DNA of 8,994 bases from the NCBI GenBank assembly GCA_002455605.1, contig DKLE01000191.1:680-9673 (forward strand), read 5' to 3'. Each line of letters starts with the position of its first letter. Positions within the stretch are counted from its first letter, which is position 1. The translations under genes and the position numbers were made by a program. Source of the DNA: Firmicutes bacterium UBA6648 (GTDB lineage: Bacteria > Bacillota > Clostridia > Peptostreptococcales > Anaerovoracaceae). This document shows positions 6,408 to 8,994 of this stretch, one piece after another. The notes beneath the pieces are model-generated. The model had not been told where the DNA came from and made no database searches. It saw nothing but the letters and a program-made list of their open reading frames with translations.

Positions 6408-8033
6408 CTACATCATCCCAGGCATTCCGCCGCCCATAGGAGGCATAGCCGGTTCATCCTTCTTTATATCTACGATGCCGGCCTCTGTTGTAAGAAGCAT
6501 AGCAGATGCCGATGAAGCATTCTGCAGGGCAGATCGAGTAACCTTTGCAGGGTCTACGATACCTGCACCAATCATATCAACGTATTCTTCAGTTGATGCA
6601 TTAAAGCCTACGCCAGTCTTGCTGTTCTTCACTTCAGCCACAACTACTGAACCTTCAAGCCCGGCATTTTCAGCAATCTGTCTAACCGGCTCTTCCAACG
6701 CTCTCATGATGATTGCAGCTCCAGTCTTTTCATCACCGGATAATGTTTCAACATATTTCTTAACAGCCGGAATAGCATTTACTAAAGCTACGCCGCCGCC
6801 TGCAACAATACCTTCTTCAACCGCAGCCTTTGTCGCATTCAGAGCGTCTTCAATTCTCAGCTTTCTTTCTTTCAATTCGGTTTCAGTTGCCGCACCTACC
6901 TGAATAACTGCTACACCGCCCGCAAGCTTTGCCAGTCTTTCTTGAAGCTTTTCTTTATCAAAATCAGAAGTGGATTCATCGTGCTGATGCTTAATCTGCT
7001 TAATTCTGTTTTGAATTTCATCAGCATTACCTGCTCCGTCAACGATAACAGTATTTTCTTTTGTTACCTTAACTGATGCGGCAGTACCCAGCATATCTAG
7101 GGTAGCTTCTTTTATATCATAGCCTACTTCTTCAGAAATAACTGTACCACCAGTTAAAATAGCGATATCTTCCATCATAGCCTTTCTTCTGTCACCGAAG
7201 CCAGGAGCCTTAACAGCCACGCAGTCAAAAGTTCCTCTCAGCTTATTTACTACTAATGTAGCAAGAGCCTCCCCGTCAACATCTTCAGCAATGATTAAAA
7301 GTCTTCTTCCCTGCTGAACAATCTGCTCAAGGATAGGAAGTATGTCTTGAATATTTGAAATCTTTTTATCGGTTAACAGAATATATGGATTCTGCATATT
7401 TGCTTCCATCTTTTCTGTATCATTTACCATGTAAGCGGATAAGTAGCCTCTGTCAAACTGCATACCTTCCACTACTTCCAGAGTTGTTCCCATTGATTTT
7501 GATTCTTCAACTGTAATAACTCCGTCTTTACCAACCTTTTCCATAGCTTCTGCAATTAACTCTCCGATATTTGAGTCTGCTGCGGAAACAGAAGCAACCT
7601 GAGCAATGCTTTCCTTGCTTTCAACAGTCTTAGCAATATTCTTAATTTCATCAACAGCTACGTCAACAGCGCCCTGAATACCTCTTTTTAAAATCATAGG
7701 ATTTGCACCAGCCGCCACATTCTTAAAGCCTTCTTTAATAATGATCTGTGCAAGAAGCGTAGCAGTAGTAGTACCGTCGCCCGCAACATCGTTTGTCTTT
7801 GTTGCAACTTCCTTAACAAGCTGTGCTCCCATGTTTTCTACTGCATCTTCCAATTCGATTTCTCTTGCAATAGTAACACCGTCATTTGTAATAACCGGTG
7901 AGCCGAATTTCTTTTCAATAAGAACATTTCTTCCCTTAGGTCCTAATGTTATTTTTACAGTATCTGCAAGCTTATCAACACCTGTCTGTAATTTTCTTCT
8001 AGCATCTTCTCCGTAATGTAGTTCCTTAGCCAT
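6408..8033 (-). CDS. groEL: Chaperonin GroEL (Hsp60)
   Basis: The 541-residue product is a full-length GroEL, the ATP-driven 14-mer chaperonin that folds proteins inside its cavity capped by GroES. Nucleotide-binding motifs are intact: LGPKGRNV at 30-37 and GDGTTT at 85-90. The apical domain and the later AAVEEGIVAGGGVAL segment are standard, and the C-terminus ends in the Gly-Met-rich tail MPPMGGGMPGMM. The start MAKELHYGEDAR is the conserved one for clostridial GroEL, behind AGAGGGG. It is the second gene of the operon, 22 bp after groES. A strong terminator follows the stop codon. Expression should follow the CIRCE-controlled promoter upstream of groES. Confidence 0.99.
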   Translation of the reverse strand: MAKELHYGEDARRKLQTGVDKLADTVKITLGPKGRNVLIEKKFGSPVITNDGVTIAREIELEDAVENMGAQLVKEVATKTNDVAGDGTTTATLLAQIIIKEGFKNVAAGANPMILKRGIQGAVDVAVDEIKNIAKTVESKESIAQVASVSAADSNIGELIAEAMEKVGKDGVITVEESKSMGTTLEVVEGMQFDRGYLSAYMVNDTEKMEANMQNPYILLTDKKISNIQDILPILEQIVQQGRRLLIIAEDVDGEALATLVVNKLRGTFDCVAVKAPGFGDRRKAMMEDIAILTGGTVISEEVGYDIKEATLDMLGTAASVKVTKENTVIVDGAGNADEIQNRIKQIKHQHDESTSDFDKEKLQERLAKLAGGVAVIQVGAATETELKERKLRIEDALNATKAAVEEGIVAGGGVALVNAIPAVKKYVETLSGDEKTGAAIIMRALEEPVRQIAENAGLEGSVVVAEVKNSKTGVGFNASTEEYVDMIGAGIVDPAKVTRSALQNASSASAMLLTTEAGIVDIKKDEPAMPPMGGGMPGMM

Positions 8034-8055
8034 CTTAAAATCCCCTCTTTCTTTC

Positions 8056-8334
8056 TTATTCTACAACTGCCAAAATGTCTTTCTGGCTCATGATTGTGTA
8101 TTCAGTACCTGCATACTTAATTTCAGTACCTGCGTACTTGGAGAATACAACCTTATCTCCAACCTTTAATTCCATTTTTTCTTCTTCTGTTCCAGGACCT
8201 ACAGCAACAACTTCTGCCATCTGGGGCTGTTCTTTAGCCTGACCTGGAAGAACAATACCGCTCTTTGTCTTTTCTTCAGCTTCAACCATCTTAATAACTA
8301 CTCTAGCGCCAAGTGGCTTAATTCCAAAACTCAT
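8056..8334 (-). CDS. groES: Co-chaperonin GroES (Hsp10)
   Basis: The 92-residue product is the heptameric lid of GroEL, near the usual length of about 94-97. IKPLGARVVIK opens the beta-barrel, and the mobile loop (about 17-35) carries the GroEL-binding IVL at 27-29 within SGIVLPG. VAVGPG at 43-48 and KVGDKVVFSKYAGTE at 57-71 are conserved. Residues 66-79 read KYAGTEIKYAGTEY, a seven-residue tandem repeat mirrored in the DNA. The ATG at 8334 follows AGGAGG (8348-8343) nine bases upstream. This is the first gene of the heat-shock operon, with groEL 22 bp downstream. Confidence 0.98.
   Translation of the reverse strand: MSFGIKPLGARVVIKMVEAEEKTKSGIVLPGQAKEQPQMAEVVAVGPGTEEEKMELKVGDKVVFSKYAGTEIKYAGTEYTIMSQKDILAVVE
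8101..8139 (-). repeat. Tandem 21-bp-period repeat inside groES
   Basis: The 18-base units at 8101-8118 and 8122-8139 differ at one base and are in frame, encoding two copies of KYAGTE one residue apart. The protein is not longer than usual, so the repeat replaces rather than extends the normal strand. A small slippage or gene-conversion event, or convergence, could explain it. Confidence 0.8.
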
Positions 8335-8382
8335 TTTCTCTACCTCCTGTTTGATATATATAATTTTAATATTTACATTTTG

Positions 8383-8409
8383 TTAGCACTCATTAATCAT
8401 GAGTGCTAA
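8383..8409. promoter_or_regulatory. CIRCE operator (HrcA binding site)
   Basis: TTAGCACTC, a 9-base spacer and GAGTGCTAA form the perfect CIRCE inverted repeat. It sits just downstream of the groESL -10 box, where HrcA blocks transcription until heat or misfolded protein removes it. hrcA is not in the window. Confidence 0.98.
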
Positions 8410-8413
8410 CTAT

Positions 8414-8441
8414 ATTTTAAACTAATCTTTCCCAAAGTCAA
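8414..8441 (-). promoter_or_regulatory. Vegetative (sigma-A) promoter of groESL
   Basis: On the minus strand TTGACT (8441-8436) and TAAAAT (8419-8414) are separated by 16 bp; each has one mismatch to consensus. The CIRCE operator begins five bases after the -10, covering the transcription start. Confidence 0.88.
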
Positions 8442-8462
8442 TAGTTTTTTTATTTATTTGGT

Positions 8463-8533
8463 AAAAAAAATATCATAAAATGGCATCTCAGTCAGTCACT
8501 GGTCTTATATCCCTGCCACCCGAGATGTATTCA
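8463..8533 (-). terminator. Possible terminator or structured 3' end of the DUF554 gene
   Basis: Read leftward, CATCTC (8527-8522) pairs with GAGATG (8489-8484). The stem may extend outward through ATGAAT with ATTTTAT past a small bulge. The 32-base interior holds GGT/ACC and CAGT/ACTG pairings that could make side hairpins. Eight Ts follow (8470-8463), but 13 bases beyond the main stem, further than in a standard terminator. It lies between the DUF554 stop and the groESL promoter. Confidence 0.35.
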
Positions 8534-8549
8534 TCTGCATTTTATTATT

Positions 8550-8994
8550 TTATCTAGGAAAAAAGCCTTCTATTACAATAAACAGCCATGGCAAAAATAT
8601 TGCAGGGATTAAATTAGCCACTTTGATTTCTTTTATCTCCATAAAATTAAAACCGATGCCGGCAATTAAAAGACTTCCTACCGCGGACATTTCTGTAATG
8701 ATTTCCTCTGTCAGAAGTCCTTTCATAAAAGTGGCTCCCAATGCAATGCTTCCTTCATACAAAAAGACCGGTACGGCAGAGAATGCTACGCCTATTCCCA
8801 GCTGAGATGCAAATACAATAGTAATGACCCCATCCAAAATAGCCTTGGCAAAGAGCATCTCATGATTTCCCTGAAGTCCGCTCTCCAGTGAACCGACTAT
8901 AGACATGGAACCGGTACAAAATAAAATAGATGCCGTTACAAAGCCTTTGGAAAAGTTGCCTTCTGAAAACCCCAGCTTTTTCTCTGCCCATTTT
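8550..8994 (-). CDS. DUF554 family membrane protein, 5' part outside window
   Basis: The last 148 codons are present and the frame is open to the right edge; no start codon is needed inside the window, and the internal ATG at 8906 is not the real start. The stretch FVTASILFCTGSMSIVGSLESG, cited as FVTASILFCTGSM then IVGSLESG, together with LFAKAILDGV and an LLIAGIGFNFMEIKEIKVANLIPA C-terminal part (LLIAGIGFNFM, then VANLIPA), is typical of DUF554 (YdfK/YqgA-like) proteins. These are integral membrane proteins of about 230 residues with several helices and no settled function; a transport role has been suggested. The protein ends in a hydrophobic helix and EGFFPR. It shares strand with groES but is separated from it by a terminator-like region and a dedicated heat-shock promoter. 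Confidence 0.85.
   Translation of the reverse strand, partial: KWAEKKLGFSEGNFSKGFVTASILFCTGSMSIVGSLESGLQGNHEMLFAKAILDGVITIVFASQLGIGVAFSAVPVFLYEGSIALGATFMKGLLTEEIITEMSAVGSLLIAGIGFNFMEIKEIKVANLIPAIFLPWLFIVIEGFFPR

Noticed and set aside
6334..6903. Long plus-strand frame opposite the groEL 3' end
   Set aside because: It is antisense to conserved groEL codons and encodes Ser/Thr/Ala-rich sequence typical of a shadow frame.
7741..8016. Plus-strand frame opposite the groEL 5' end
   Set aside because: It is a shadow of the conserved groEL frame with no recognisable product.
8509..8524. GGGTGGCA on the minus strand, resembling the T-box antiterminator core
   Set aside because: The following ACCGCG of a T-box is absent, there is no specifier stem, and the element follows a gene rather than leading an aminoacyl-tRNA synthetase or amino-acid gene.

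Overview
The window looks like chromosomal DNA from a low-GC, anaerobic Firmicute of the class Clostridia, probably an amino-acid fermenter. The grounds are AT-rich intergenic DNA, strong AGGAGG-type ribosome sites, a groESL operon under a perfect CIRCE operator, and a sigma-54 activator beside a beta-keto acid cleavage enzyme and a sodium/amino-acid symporter. The genus cannot be fixed from the sequence alone.

Left region (1-3956), a catabolic module. A BKACE-family (DUF849, 3-keto-5-aminohexanoate cleavage enzyme-like) gene runs leftward and leaves the window at base 1. It is divergent from a sigma-54 enhancer-binding protein (PAS, AAA+, TyrR/Fis-like HTH), which is followed on the same strand by an AGCS sodium:alanine-type symporter. 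The 346-bp divergent region holds a near-perfect sigma-54 promoter (TTGGCAC-N5-TTGCT) facing the BKACE gene. Upstream of it lie a widely spaced inverted repeat, a perfect 16-bp palindrome overlapping a likely vegetative promoter of the regulator, and a 13-bp direct repeat. The simplest reading is that the activator senses a metabolite through its N-terminal/PAS part and switches on the cleavage enzyme, while the symporter imports the substrate. The enzyme has Trp where Kce has the Glu recalled as contacting the substrate amino group, so its substrate may not be the lysine-fermentation intermediate.

Middle region (3951-6264). A REC-GGDEF response regulator (probable diguanylate cyclase without an I-site) and a MATE-family exporter lie 47 bp apart, both leftward, behind an extended -10 promoter. 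The MATE gene converges on the symporter gene and their stop codons share a TTATAA palindrome, leaving no room for a terminator between them.

Right region (6321-8994). The groES-groEL operon runs leftward with a vegetative promoter, a perfect CIRCE element and a strong intrinsic terminator. Its groES carries a 21-bp-period internal repeat. Upstream, also leftward, is the 3' part of a DUF554 membrane protein gene, followed by a structured stretch that may be its terminator.

No tRNA, rRNA, CRISPR array, insertion sequence or phage gene was seen. The most noteworthy part is the sigma-54-controlled BKACE/symporter module and its multipartite control region.
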